Source: Azospirillum halopraeferens DSM 3675 (GTDB lineage Bacteria; Pseudomonadota; Alphaproteobacteria; Azospirillales; Azospirillaceae). Taken from it: DNA of 64,000 bases. The stretch's first letter is position 1. Each line of letters starts with the position of its first letter. The stretch covers positions 154,754 through 218,753 of the forward strand of contig NZ_AUCF01000010.1 of assembly GCF_000429625.1 (NCBI RefSeq), written 5' to 3'. Below the pieces are notes generated by a model, which was not told the origin of the DNA, ran no database searches, and worked only from the letters and a program-made list of their open reading frames with translations. Positions 44,287 through 55,280 of this stretch are shown piece by piece. The translations under genes were made by a program, and so were the position numbers.

Positions 44287-44499
44287 ATGCGCAGGAAGCG
44301 CGAAGTCGTCGAGGGTCAGATGTTCCGCAAGCTCGGGCCCGGCGGCGGGGTCTGGCAGGTCGTGGCCATCCGCAAGGATGGGATGGGAACGCAGCACGCG
44401 CAGCTCAAGCGGGCCGACGATCCGCTGACGTTGAAGACACTGGCCGTCACCACGCTGCTGGACCCCCACGAGTTCGAGTGGGTGCCCGAGGGGCAATAA
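44287..44499 (+). CDS. Small conserved-looking protein (70 aa)
   Basis: Not recognised. MRRKREVVEGQMFRKLGPGGGVWQVVAIRKD is followed by HAQLKRADDPLTLKTLAVTTLLDPHEFEWV, a compact beta-rich domain. GGAGAG (44275-44280) lies close to the ATG at 44287, which was chosen over an upstream codon at 44128. It stands alone between livK and ompA. Confidence 0.65.
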   Translation: MRRKREVVEGQMFRKLGPGGGVWQVVAIRKDGMGTQHAQLKRADDPLTLKTLAVTTLLDPHEFEWVPEGQ

Positions 44500-44897
44500 C
44501 CGCGCGAGTCGGCCGCTGCCGCCGGCCGCGCGCCTCGTCTCTATGGATACATGGCTGTCTGAATTGCGCTGTGCGGCTGCCGCTGCCCGGCGTATTTTCG
44601 TTTGGGTTGCGCTGGCTGTGTCCGAAAGCAATCCGTGCGATCCCGGCCCCGGCCGAAGCAGCAGAAATGCAACAGGCCGGGATTTCCGACCACAGGGGTA
44701 TTGTGGGCCGGGGGTTGTGCTGGTATCTCACAAAACGGACGTTCAACCGAAGACGGGTTGCGGCGGACCGAAGCGGTGCGGCCGGGATTGCGGCTGCCGG
44801 CGTTTCGACCCGGGGTTGGCGTCGACCGTATGCGTGGTGCCACGGTGGTGGAAAGCTCGCACGCCCGACAACGCCGTCATCAATGGGGAACAAACAA
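44500..44897 (+). promoter_or_regulatory. Leader region upstream of the OmpA gene
   Basis: A 398-bp stretch with no gene seen; codon usage here is unlike the neighbours and it is less GC-rich, particularly near 44585-44610 and 44690-44735. It probably carries the ompA promoter and a long 5' leader. GGGGAA at 44884-44889 is the Shine-Dalgarno. No -35/-10 pair could be called. Confidence 0.4.
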
Positions 44898-45926
44898 ATG
44901 AAGATTCGTGGACTTCTGCTGGGCACTGCGCTGGCGGTCATGCTGCCGGCCGGTGCGATGGCTGCCGAGGGTTTCTACATCGGTGCCGGTGGCGGCCTGA
45001 ACTGGACCCGCGACGCCGACTTCCGTGAAGCCACCACGGGGTTCGAGGACGACGTCGAGTTCGACATGGGCGGCGCGGTGTCGCTGTCCGCCGGTTACAA
45101 GAGCGCCATGGGCCTGCGCGGCGAACTGGAGTTCAACTGGCGCTGGTCGAACGACATCGACAAGGTCAACGGCATCAGCCCCGGCGCCTTCGGCGTGGAT
45201 GGCGACATCAGCTCGCTCGCCTTCATGGGCAACGTGCTCTATGACATCGAGACGGGCACCGGCTTCACCCCCTACATCGGCGTCGGCGCCGGTATCGCCC
45301 GGGTGAAGCTCGACCTCGACTCGCCGGCGGGCAGCTTCAAGGACCATGACTGGACGTTCGCCTACCAGGGCATCGCCGGTGTGGCCTACAACTTCACCAA
45401 CAATCTGGCCCTGACGGCCGACTACCGCTACTTCGCGACGCTCGATCCGAAGTTCAGCGACGCCGGCACGACGATCGAAGGCGAGTACCGCAACCACACC
45501 GTCATGGTCGGCCTGCGCTACACCTTCTCCGCCCCGGCCGCCCCGGCCCCGGCCCCGGCGCCGGTCACGCCCGCCGTCCAGCAGGCGCCGCAGACCGAGT
45601 ACCTGGTGTTCTTCGATTGGGACCGTGCTGACATCACGCCGGTGTCCGACAAGATCATCGGCGATGCCGCCGCCGCCGCCGGCCAGGTGCGCGCCGTCAG
45701 CATTCACGTGATCGGCCACACCGACACCTCGGGGTCGCCGACCTACAACCAGCGTCTGTCGGTGCGCCGCGCCCAGGCCGTGCAGCGCGCGCTGGTCGCC
45801 AAGGGCGTCCCGACCAACATGGTCACCATCGAGGGCAAGGGCGAGACCCAGCTCCTCGTCCCGACCGGTCCGAACGTGCGCGAGCCGTCGAACCGCCGTG
45901 CGCAGATCCTGATCCGCGTGAACTGA
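44898..45926 (+). CDS. ompA: OmpA-family outer membrane protein
   Basis: A 342-residue protein linking outer membrane and peptidoglycan. The signal peptide (1-22, LGTALAVMLPAGAMAAE) precedes an eight-strand barrel (FYIGAGGGLNW ... HTVMVGLRYTFS). An Ala/Pro linker (APAAPAPAPAPVTPA) follows, then an OmpA-C domain with YLVFFDWDRADITP, VIGHTDTSGSPTYNQRLSVRRAQAVQRAL and the peptidoglycan-contacting NRRAQI. A strong terminator follows. Confidence 0.93.
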   Translation: MKIRGLLLGTALAVMLPAGAMAAEGFYIGAGGGLNWTRDADFREATTGFEDDVEFDMGGAVSLSAGYKSAMGLRGELEFNWRWSNDIDKVNGISPGAFGVDGDISSLAFMGNVLYDIETGTGFTPYIGVGAGIARVKLDLDSPAGSFKDHDWTFAYQGIAGVAYNFTNNLALTADYRYFATLDPKFSDAGTTIEGEYRNHTVMVGLRYTFSAPAAPAPAPAPVTPAVQQAPQTEYLVFFDWDRADITPVSDKIIGDAAAAAGQVRAVSIHVIGHTDTSGSPTYNQRLSVRRAQAVQRALVAKGVPTNMVTIEGKGETQLLVPTGPNVREPSNRRAQILIRVN

Positions 45927-45980
45927 TCGGGACGAGGCTGCCGCGGGGTGCGTGCCCCACGGCTGTCGGGTGACGGGTTC

Positions 45981-46013
45981 AGGGGCGCCGCCGTCGGGTG
46001 GCGCCCCTTTTTT
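45981..46013 (+). terminator. Rho-independent terminator of ompA
   Basis: Arms AGGGGCGCC (45981-45989) and GGCGCCCCT (46000-46008), 10-nt loop, followed by a T-run to 46013. Confidence 0.92.
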
Positions 46014-46029
46014 ATCGACCGGGGGAGCC

Positions 46030-46716
46030 ATGGACGCCGCCGTCCCGCTGGACGTCGTCGTACCCTGCCTGGACGCGGCGGATGCGCTGCCGGCGCTGAT
46101 CGCCGCCCTGGCCGGGGCGGGACCGGGCCTGCGGCTGATCGTCGCCGATGGCGGTTCGCGCGACGGCACCGCCGCGGTGGCGGCCGCAGCGGGCGCGACG
46201 GTGGTGCATGCTCCCCGCGGACGCGGGACGCAGCTTGCCGCGGGGGCGGGTGCCGGGCGGGCGCCGTGGCTGTTGTTCCTGCACGCCGACACCCGGCCGG
46301 CGGCGGGCTGGCGGACGGCCGTCGACGCCTTCACCGCCGACCCGGCCAACGCCCGGCGGGCGGCCTGTTTCCGGCTGCGATTCGACAGCGCCGCGCCGGC
46401 GGCGCGCCGGGTGGAGCGGCTGGCGGCCTGGCGCAGCCGCGCGCTCGGCCTGCCGTACGGTGACCAGGGACTGCTGATCGCCCGCGCCTTCTACGAGGCG
46501 CTGGGCGGCTTCCGGCCGTTGCCGCTGATGGAGGACGTCGATCTGGTCCGCCGCATCGGCCGCAGCCGTCTGATCACCTTGCCGGTGGATGCCGTCACGT
46601 CGGCGGCCCGCTATGAACGGGACGGCTGGCGGCTTCGTCCGGCCCGCAACCTCCTGTGCCTGGCCCTGTACTTCGCCGGGGTGCCGCCGGGTGTCATCCG
46701 GCGCCTGTATGGATGA
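46030..46716 (+). CDS. TIGR04283-family glycosyltransferase (rSAM-associated transferase 2)
   Basis: A 228-residue GT2-fold protein: LDVVVPCLDAADALPALIAAL, LIVADGGSRDGTAAVA, RGRGTQLAAGAGAGRAPWLLFLHADTRP and YGDQGLLIARAFYEALGGFRPLPLMEDVDLVRRI. The family was defined as radical SAM/selenodomain-associated and later linked to arsenosugar synthesis. GGGGGAG precedes the ATG. Its stop overlaps the next start. Confidence 0.88.
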   Translation: MDAAVPLDVVVPCLDAADALPALIAALAGAGPGLRLIVADGGSRDGTAAVAAAAGATVVHAPRGRGTQLAAGAGAGRAPWLLFLHADTRPAAGWRTAVDAFTADPANARRAACFRLRFDSAAPAARRVERLAAWRSRALGLPYGDQGLLIARAFYEALGGFRPLPLMEDVDLVRRIGRSRLITLPVDAVTSAARYERDGWRLRPARNLLCLALYFAGVPPGVIRRLYG

Positions 46717-47330
46717 TGCGCAATCACCTCGTCATCTTCGCCCGTCAGCCGCGGCTGGGGCGGGTCAAGCGGCGGCTGGCGGCCGGGGTGGGGGACGTGG
46801 CGGCCCTGCGCTTCTACCGCACCACCCTGACCGACCTGCTGCGGCGGGTCGGCCATGATCCGCGCTGGACCCTGTGGCTGGCGGTCACCCCCGACCGGGC
46901 CGCCGGAGGGCGGGGGTGGCCGCGGGAGGCGCGGCGGGCGCGCATCCTGCTCCAGGACGGCGGCGACCTTGGCGCGCGCATGGTCCGGCCCTGGCGCACC
47001 CTGCCGCCGGGACGGGTGGTGGTGGTGGGCAGTGACATCCCGGACGTCGATGCCGGGCGTGTCGCCGCGGCCTTCCGCGTTCTGGGCCGCTGCGCCTATG
47101 TGTTCGGACCGGCGGAGGACGGCGGCTATTGGCTGGTGGGTGCGCGCCGCCGCGCGCCGCCGCCGCCCGGTCTGTTCGCCGGCGTGCGCTGGTCCACCGC
47201 CCACGCGCTGGCCGACTCGCTGGCCACGCTGCCACGCGGGGCTACGGTCGGGTTCGTCGACACGCTGGCCGATGTGGATGACGCCGCGGCGCTGGCGCGG
47301 CGGCGTGACCGGCCGGTCACGAAGTCTTGA
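46713..47330 (+). CDS. TIGR04282-family glycosyltransferase (rSAM-associated transferase 1)
   Basis: A 205-residue member of the DUF2064/TIGR04282 group: HLVIFARQPRLGRVKRRLAAGVGD, GDLGARMVRPWRTL, VVVVGSDIPDVDAGRVAAAF and FGPAEDGGYWLVGARR. It pairs with the TIGR04283 gene, as is usual. The start at 46713 (ATGATG) overlaps the preceding stop. Neither ArsS nor an arsenite methyltransferase is nearby, so arsenosugar synthesis is uncertain. Confidence 0.88.
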   Translation: MMRNHLVIFARQPRLGRVKRRLAAGVGDVAALRFYRTTLTDLLRRVGHDPRWTLWLAVTPDRAAGGRGWPREARRARILLQDGGDLGARMVRPWRTLPPGRVVVVGSDIPDVDAGRVAAAFRVLGRCAYVFGPAEDGGYWLVGARRRAPPPPGLFAGVRWSTAHALADSLATLPRGATVGFVDTLADVDDAAALARRRDRPVTKS

Positions 47331-47413
47331 CCAATGGCGGGGTTGCCGGACCGGCTCCGGCCCGGCCATGCTCGCCGGACGCGACGGAGCGGCAGCGGGG
47401 GAGCGCAGGCGCC

Positions 47414-48634
47414 ATGGCAGGAGTGTTTCGTCGCATCGCGGCACTCGCCGTGCTCGCGGTGCTGGCCGGTGCGGGGCCGGTCGCGGCGCAGGGAATGCCG
47501 GCGCCGGACTGGGAGGCGATTCGTGAGCGGGCGCGGGGCCAGACCGTCTATTTCAACGCCTGGGGCGGGTCGTCCACGGCCAACGCCTACATCGCCTGGG
47601 TTGCCGAGCGGGTGCGCGAGCGCAACGGGATCGAGTTGCGGCACGTCAAGGTCACCGACATCGCCGAAACGGTGGCCCGCGTGCTGGCGGAGAAGACGGC
47701 GGGCCGCACCGACGGCGGCTCCGTCGACCTCATGTGGATCAACGGCGAGAACTTCGCGGCCATGAAGGCGAACGGGCTGCTGTTCGGGCCCTTCACCGAC
47801 TGGCTGCCCCATTATCGGCTGGTCGACACCACCGGCAAGCCGACGACGGTGGACTTCACGGTCCCGGTGGACGGGATGGAGGCGCCCTGGGGCATGGCGC
47901 AGTTCGTTTTTGTGCACGACGCCGCCGCGCTGCCCGATCCGCCCCGCACCATTCCGGACCTGCTGGCCCGGGCCCGGAGCAATCCCGGCCGCTTCACCTA
48001 CCCGCAGCCGCCGAACTTCCTGGGCACCACCTTCCTGAAGCAGGCGCTGCTGGAGCTGGCGCCCGATCCCGGAGCCCTTCGGCTGCCGGCCGACGACGCC
48101 GCATTCGACGACGTAACCGCCCCCCTGTGGGACTTCCTGGACGCGTTGCACCCGACGTTGTGGCGGGGCGGGCGGGTGTTTCCGGCCAGCGGTCCGGACC
48201 AGCGCCGGCTGCTGAACGACGGCGAGGTGGAGCTGTCCCTCGCCTTCACTGCGCTGGAGGCGGCCAGCTCCATCGAGGCCGGCCTCCTGCCGCCCACCGC
48301 GCGGGTCTATGCCCTGGCAGGCGGCACCATCGGCAATGCCAATTTCGTGGCCATCCCCTTCAACGCCACCGCCAAGGAAGGGGCGCTGGTGGTCGCCGAT
48401 TTCCTGCTGACGCCGGAGGCGCAGGCGCGCAAGGCCGACCCGCGCCATTGGGGCTCCGACACGGTGCTCGACCTGAACCGCCTCGACCCGGCGGACCGCG
48501 CCCTGTTCGACGCCGTCCCCCGCCATCCCGCGGCACCGGAGCCGGGAGCGCTGGGCGCTCCGCTGGCCGAGCCGCACCCGTCGTGGATGGGGCGGATCGA
48601 GCGGGAATGGCAGCGCCGCTACGCCGCGGGCTGA
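47414..48634 (+). CDS. YnjB-like ABC transporter substrate-binding protein
   Basis: A 406-residue binding protein with a signal peptide (about 1-26, LAVLAVLAGAGPVAAQG). YnjB/COG4134 features are VYFNAWGGSSTANAYIAWVAERV, VDLMWINGENFAAMKANGLLFGPFTDWLP and DGMEAPWGMAQFVFVHD. The ligand is unknown. Permease and ATPase genes lie about 1.1 kb downstream, past an oppositely oriented radical SAM gene with which this gene overlaps tail to tail by 16 bp. Confidence 0.87.
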   Translation: MAGVFRRIAALAVLAVLAGAGPVAAQGMPAPDWEAIRERARGQTVYFNAWGGSSTANAYIAWVAERVRERNGIELRHVKVTDIAETVARVLAEKTAGRTDGGSVDLMWINGENFAAMKANGLLFGPFTDWLPHYRLVDTTGKPTTVDFTVPVDGMEAPWGMAQFVFVHDAAALPDPPRTIPDLLARARSNPGRFTYPQPPNFLGTTFLKQALLELAPDPGALRLPADDAAFDDVTAPLWDFLDALHPTLWRGGRVFPASGPDQRRLLNDGEVELSLAFTALEAASSIEAGLLPPTARVYALAGGTIGNANFVAIPFNATAKEGALVVADFLLTPEAQARKADPRHWGSDTVLDLNRLDPADRALFDAVPRHPAAPEPGALGAPLAEPHPSWMGRIEREWQRRYAAG

Positions 48635-49674
48635 ACCCCGTGGCGGGCGCGGCGGCGGATTTCGCGCAGAGAATCGATCACCGGCCCCAGCACCCGCTCG
48701 TGGAAGCGGTCGCAGCCGATGCACAGGTTGGCGAAGGGACGGCCGTCCGGAGTCGTCGTTTTGCTGGCCTGCACGAAGTCCTCCACCGACCAGCCGAAGG
48801 TCAGTCCCATGCGATCCGGCCGGCCGGCCGACAGGGCTTCGAAGGCGGGGTGGCCGGCCAGGCTGTCGAGGATGGCGGTCAGCGGTTCTTCCAGCAGGGA
48901 CCCCAGGGGCGTGGCGGTCTTCAGGCAGCAGGGGTAGACGGCGCCGGTGGGGTCGACGGCCACCTCCGATCCGGCCTGTCCGTGGCGCAGGAAGCCCAGG
49001 GCCCCGGACCAGCGGTTGCAGAAGTTATCGGCCAGCGTGGCGGTGGACAGGCTGTTGTCCCGGGCGCGGCCGCGCGGCCAGATCTTGCCGATCCATTGGT
49101 CGGGCGTGGCGCCGAAGAAGGAATAGCTGGCCTGTCCCGGCGGCCCGTCGGCAGCCCCGCCGGGCACCATGCCCATGCGGTCGAACAGCGCCATCAGGTC
49201 GGCGCGCAGCCGGTCCTTGCGGTCGCCCTGCATGCCCGTGTGGAAGTCGTCCAGGCCGGAGATGGAGAGATGGTCGGCACCGTGGCGCAGCAAGTCCTCG
49301 ACGATGGGGCCGGTCACCAGGTCGCCGGTGGTCTGCACCACCAGCCGCACGCCGCCGCTGTCGGCGTAGCGGGCGCGCAGGCGGGACAGGGTGGGCATCA
49401 GCACGCGGTCGCGCACCGGGTCCACCAGCACGTCACCCCCCGCCAGGATGATGCGGCCTCGCCGCACCGCCGGGGTTCCGTCGGGGCCGACGGCCGCGGC
49501 ATCACGGAACAGCATGGTGTCGGGGAAGTGGCTGATGATGCGCGGCGCGTTCTCCTCCGCTTCGCGCACCACCGCCTCCAGGGCGGCGCCGGTGTAGGGG
49601 CGGAAGCGATCCTCGTAGCAGTGTTTGCAGCGGCGGTGGCACGCCCAGCACAGGACGTAGTAGATCGATTCCAC
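48619..49674 (-). CDS. Radical SAM/SPASM-type protein
   Basis: A 351-residue radical SAM enzyme with CxxxCxxC in WACHRRCKHCYEDRFRPY. Further conserved parts are ILAGGDVLVDPVRD and HLSISGLDDFHTG. C-terminal cysteines (VYPCCLKTATPLGSL and LCIGCDRFHER) suggest a SPASM-like auxiliary cluster. Translation probably starts at GTG 49674, behind GAGGGG; a GTG ten codons upstream is possible. It lies between the binding-protein and permease genes of an ABC importer, on the opposite strand. Substrate unknown. Confidence 0.83.
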   Translation of the reverse strand: MESIYYVLCWACHRRCKHCYEDRFRPYTGAALEAVVREAEENAPRIISHFPDTMLFRDAAAVGPDGTPAVRRGRIILAGGDVLVDPVRDRVLMPTLSRLRARYADSGGVRLVVQTTGDLVTGPIVEDLLRHGADHLSISGLDDFHTGMQGDRKDRLRADLMALFDRMGMVPGGAADGPPGQASYSFFGATPDQWIGKIWPRGRARDNSLSTATLADNFCNRWSGALGFLRHGQAGSEVAVDPTGAVYPCCLKTATPLGSLLEEPLTAILDSLAGHPAFEALSAGRPDRMGLTFGWSVEDFVQASKTTTPDGRPFANLCIGCDRFHERVLGPVIDSLREIRRRARHGVQPAA

Positions 49675-49778
49675 GGCGGTTTCCCCTCGTTGCTCCCGGT
49701 CCACAAGGTGGGGGCGGGAAGGGGCGGGGGAAACCGCCGCACCCGGATCGGCCGGTCAACTCGCCGTGAAGGGGGCGG

Positions 49779-51470
49779 ATGATGAGCGCGGCGCACCGCC
49801 TGATCCCGGCGCTGACCGTCGCCGTGATCGTCGGCCCCGTGCTGGTGGGGCTGCTGGGCACCGTGCTGCCGGCCTTCGGCGTGCATCCGGGGCTGGATGG
49901 CGTGGGGCCCGGTTTGGATGCCTGGCGGGATCTGATGGAGGCGCCGGGGCTGGCGACGGCCGTGCGGCTGACGGTGACAACGGCGTTCGCGGCGACGCTG
50001 CTGTCGCTGGCGCTGGCGGCGGGCTTCTGCGCCGCGTGGCATGGCAGCCCCTGGTTTGCCCGCCTGCGCCGCCTGCTGCCGCCGTTGCTGGCGGTGCCGC
50101 ACGCGGCCTTCGCCATCGGCTTCGCCTTTCTGGTGGCGCCGTCGGGCTGGCTGGTCCGACTCGTTTTCCCATGGGGCACGGGGTGGACGCAGCCGCCCGA
50201 CGTGGCGCTGATCCAGGACCCCTTAGGCATCGCCCTGATTCTGGCGCTGGTGTGCAAGGAAGTGCCGTTCCTGGTGCTGGTGATCGTGGCGGCGCTCGGC
50301 CAGACGCGCGCCGATGCCATGCTGGCGGCGGCGCGGGCCCTGGGGTACGGGCCGGTGACCGCCTGGCTGCTGGTGGTGCTGCCGCCGGTCTACCGGCAGG
50401 TGCGGCTGCCGGTGCTGGCGGTGCTCGCTTACTCCCTCTCGGCGGTGGAGCCGGCGCTGCTGCTTGCGCCCACCGCGCCGCCGCCGCTGACACCGCTGGT
50501 GCTGCGCTGGTTCGCCGACCCCGACCTGGCGTTGCAGTTCCGTGCCGCGGCCGGGGCGGTCCTTCAGTTGGCGATCGTCGCCGCGTCCATCGCACTGTGG
50601 CTGGCGGCGGAGCGCCCGGTGGTGGCGGCCGGCCGGTGGCGGATCGCCGCGGGCCGGCGCGGCGGGCCGGGTCGTCCCGTGCGGCTGGCCACCGGCGGCG
50701 CCATGACCCTGGCGGTGGCGGCGGTGGTCGGGGCGATGGCAGTGCTGGCGGTGTGGGCGCTGGCCTGGACCTGGCGCTTTCCCGACGCGCTGCCGGACCG
50801 CTGGTCCACGGCCACCCTGGCCGCGGCATGGCCGGAGCTGGCGGTGCCGGCGGGCCATACGCTGCTGGTGGCCGGGCTGGCGACCGGCCTCGCCCTGGTC
50901 CTGGCGGTCGGCTGCCTGGAGGGAGCACGGCGCGGCCGTGCCGCGGCGCCGCATCGGGTGCTGCTGATGATCCACCTGCCGCTGCTGATGCCGGCGGTGG
51001 GGTTCCTGTTCGGCGTCCAGGTTGCCCTGGTGGCCGGCGGCCTGGACGGCACGCTGGCGGCGGTGGTGTGGGTGCATCTGCTGTATGTGCTGCCGTACGT
51101 GTTCCTGACGCTTGCCGACCCCTGGCGGTCGTTCGACGAACGCTACGAACGCACGGCGCGCGGGCTGGGCGTCGGCCCGCTCACCGTGTTCGTGCGGGTG
51201 CGGTTGGCCATGCTGCTGCGACCCCTGCTCACCGCCGCCGCGGTCGGCTTTGCGGTCAGCGTCGGCCAGTACCTGCCGACCCTGTTCGCCGGGGGCGGAC
51301 GCGTCGCCACCCTGACGACCGAGGCGATGGCCCTGGCCGCCGGCGGCGACCGCCGGGTGGTCGCGGTGTACGCCTTCGCCCAGGGTGCGCTGCCGCTGGT
51401 CGCCTTCGTCCTGGCGCTGGCGGTGCCGGCCGTCCTGCACCGGAACCGCAAAGGGATGCACGCGGGATGA
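49779..51470 (+). CDS. YnjC-like ABC transporter permease (fused, two domains)
   Basis: A 563-residue permease with two fused membrane domains of about six helices each. The EAA-like loops are ADAMLAAARALGYGPVTAWLLVVLPPVYRQVRLP and YERTARGLGVGPLTVFVRVRLAMLLRPLL. This two-in-one layout is typical of YnjC (COG4135). The ATG at 49779 is divergent from the radical SAM gene (104 bp between starts). The ATPase start overlaps its stop. Confidence 0.88.
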   Translation: MMSAAHRLIPALTVAVIVGPVLVGLLGTVLPAFGVHPGLDGVGPGLDAWRDLMEAPGLATAVRLTVTTAFAATLLSLALAAGFCAAWHGSPWFARLRRLLPPLLAVPHAAFAIGFAFLVAPSGWLVRLVFPWGTGWTQPPDVALIQDPLGIALILALVCKEVPFLVLVIVAALGQTRADAMLAAARALGYGPVTAWLLVVLPPVYRQVRLPVLAVLAYSLSAVEPALLLAPTAPPPLTPLVLRWFADPDLALQFRAAAGAVLQLAIVAASIALWLAAERPVVAAGRWRIAAGRRGGPGRPVRLATGGAMTLAVAAVVGAMAVLAVWALAWTWRFPDALPDRWSTATLAAAWPELAVPAGHTLLVAGLATGLALVLAVGCLEGARRGRAAAPHRVLLMIHLPLLMPAVGFLFGVQVALVAGGLDGTLAAVVWVHLLYVLPYVFLTLADPWRSFDERYERTARGLGVGPLTVFVRVRLAMLLRPLLTAAAVGFAVSVGQYLPTLFAGGGRVATLTTEAMALAAGGDRRVVAVYAFAQGALPLVAFVLALAVPAVLHRNRKGMHAG

Positions 51471-52111
51471 GCCTGCGCCTGGAAGGGATCGTGCTGGAGG
51501 TGGCGGGGCGTCCCGTCGTCGCGCTGCCGGAACTCACGGTTCCGGCGGGGGAGGTGGTGACGATCATGGGCCCCTCCGGTTGCGGCAAGTCGAGCCTGCT
51601 GGCCTGCGTCTCCGGCAGCCTGGACCCCGCCTTCACCGTGCGCGGGCGGGTGCTGCTGGACGGACGCGACCTTGCCGGGCTGGCACCGGAGCGGCGGGGC
51701 ATCGGCATCCTGTTCCAGGACGACCTGCTGTTCCCCCACCTGTCGGTGGGTGAGAACCTGGCGTTCGGCCTGTCGCCGGAGGTCCGCGGCCGGGCGGCGC
51801 GGCGGGCGGCGGTGGAACGTGCGCTGGAGGAATGCGGCCTGGCCGGCTTCGCCGGGCGTGACCCGGCCACCCTGTCCGGCGGGCAGCGGGCACGGGTGGC
51901 GCTGATGCGCACGCTGCTGTCGCGTCCGCGTGCGCTGCTGCTGGACGAGCCGTTCGGCAAGCTGGATGCGGCTCTGCGCGGTCAGATCCGCACCTTCGTG
52001 TTCGAGCATGCCCGTGATGCCGGCTTGCCGACGCTGTTGGTGACCCATGACCCCGACGACGCCGCCGCGACGGGCGGCCCGGTGGTGGTGATCGACGGCG
52101 TTAGCCCATAA
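51467..52111 (+). CDS. YnjD-like ABC transporter ATPase
   Basis: A 214-residue ATPase: Walker A IMGPSGCGKSSLLACVSG, Q-loop ILFQDDLLFPHLSVGENLAFG, signature LSGGQRARVALMRTLLSRP, Walker B LLLDEPFGKLD, and switch His in LLVTHDPDDA. ATGA overlap with the permease gene. Completes a three-part importer with the binding protein at 47414. Confidence 0.9.
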   Translation: MSLRLEGIVLEVAGRPVVALPELTVPAGEVVTIMGPSGCGKSSLLACVSGSLDPAFTVRGRVLLDGRDLAGLAPERRGIGILFQDDLLFPHLSVGENLAFGLSPEVRGRAARRAAVERALEECGLAGFAGRDPATLSGGQRARVALMRTLLSRPRALLLDEPFGKLDAALRGQIRTFVFEHARDAGLPTLLVTHDPDDAAATGGPVVVIDGVSP

Positions 52112-52184
52112 GCGGCATGACCGGCGGACCCGGAGCGCTGTTGGTAGGGCCATTACCGCAACGCGACATGCACGGAGAGGCTCC

Positions 52185-52622
52185 ATGTGGTCACGCAACA
52201 CCACCCTGATTTTTGCCGTGGTCTTTGCAGCCGTCGGCATCCTCGGCTTCGTGCCGGCCTTCGTCACCATGCCCGCGGGCGGACATGACATGGTGATGGA
52301 CGGCATGCACGGACTTCTGTTCGGCCTGTTCCCGGTGAACTGGCTGCACAACCTGGTTCACCTGGGCTTCGGTCTGTGGGCCTTTTTCGCCTATTTCTCG
52401 GGCATCGACAGCTCGCGCTTCTTCCTGAAAGCGACCGCGGTCATCTATGCGGTGCTGACCGTCATGGGGCTGATCCCCGGCCTCAACACCCTGTTCGGCC
52501 TTGTGCCGCTCTACGGACACGACATCTGGTTGCACGCCCTGATCGCCATCGTCGCCGGCGGCGTCGGCTTCTTCGTCGACGAACGCGATACGGCGCGTGA
52601 GGCGCACTCCACCCGGGTGTGA
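52185..52622 (+). CDS. DUF4383-type membrane protein
   Basis: A 145-residue protein with four hydrophobic helices, including FPVNWLHNLVHLGFGLWAFFAYFSG and PLYGHDIWLHALIAIVAGGVGFF, characteristic of DUF4383. Function unknown. CGGAGAGG precedes the ATG. It is convergent with glnA. Confidence 0.85.
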   Translation: MWSRNTTLIFAVVFAAVGILGFVPAFVTMPAGGHDMVMDGMHGLLFGLFPVNWLHNLVHLGFGLWAFFAYFSGIDSSRFFLKATAVIYAVLTVMGLIPGLNTLFGLVPLYGHDIWLHALIAIVAGGVGFFVDERDTAREAHSTRV

Positions 52623-52639
52623 TCGGCCAAAAACGGAAA

Positions 52640-52669
52640 GAGCCTCTCCCGGTTTCCCGGGAGAGGCTC
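52640..52669 (-). terminator. Terminator of glnA (shared with convergent gene)
   Basis: Thirteen-base arms GAGCCTCTCCCGG / CCGGGAGAGGCTC with a 4-nt loop. On the minus strand it is followed by TTTCCGTTTTT, so it mainly serves glnA. Confidence 0.85.
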
Positions 52670-52709
52670 CCCTGAACGCTGCCCGGTTCCGTGGGACCGG
52701 GCCGCCGCA

Positions 52710-54119
<1,410 letters not shown>

Positions 54120-54375
54120 GTCGTACTTTCCACGCTTAGGAGAGGTTTGGTTCCCGCGAACGTCGGTCCGGCCTTGCGGGGCGGGTCTGCGGCGCTGGCG
54201 GCGGTGTTATGTCACGCCTTTCCGGCCGGCACAATGCGACAGAGCGGAGCGGTCGGAGACCGCTGCGCCCGGCTCGCAAAGGTCACCGTCCGGGGCGCGG
54301 ACGATGCTGTGTACCGGTTGGGGAACGGGCATGGCGGGCAGGCTTGGCTGATTGGAACGGTGCGTCGGCAGCGGA
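54120..54375 (-). other. glnB-glnA intergenic region
   Basis: A 256-bp spacer with no gene. GGAGAGG-type purines are absent next to the glnA start on the minus strand. No sigma-54 element was found here, so glnA is probably read from the glnB promoter, possibly with an internal promoter. Confidence 0.4.
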
Positions 54376-54960
<585 letters not shown>

Positions 54961-54982
54961 TCAGCCGGCCGTCAAAGTCCGC

Positions 54983-55011
54983 TTGACCGGCGCAGGCCGT
55001 TGGGGCATAGA
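54983..55011 (+). promoter_or_regulatory. Promoter of tRNA-His
   Basis: TTGACC (54983-54988) and CATAGA (55006-55011) with 17-bp spacing end 14 bp before the mature tRNA. Confidence 0.6.
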
Positions 55012-55025
55012 ACGCCTCCACCTGC

Positions 55026-55102
55026 GGCGACGGTAGCTCAGTTGGTAGAGCCCTCGGTTGTGGTCCGAGTGGTCGTGGGTTCGAGTCCCATCCGTCGCCC
55101 CA
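55026..55102 (+). tRNA. tRNA-His (anticodon GTG)
   Basis: A 77-nt cloverleaf with encoded G-1 (55026) facing C73 (55099), the histidine identity pair, an acceptor stem GCGACGG/CCGTCGC, the D-arm GCTCAGTTGGTAGAGC, anticodon GTG in GGTTGTGGTCC, T-arm GTGGGTTCGAGTCCCAT, and encoded CCA. Confidence 0.96.
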
Positions 55103-55280
55103 GTTTCCCTTCCGACATCCCCTGGGTTTTTCGTCCGTTGTTCGGCACGGCGCGCCATCGGTGCGACGGTGTGCGGCGGGCGTTTCTCGTGTTTGCGCCG
55201 CCTTGATTCCCGCGCGGCCGTGCCGCAGGCTGGCGCCCGGCACCTTGGCGGCCGCACACGAGCGATAAGGGAACCGCACC

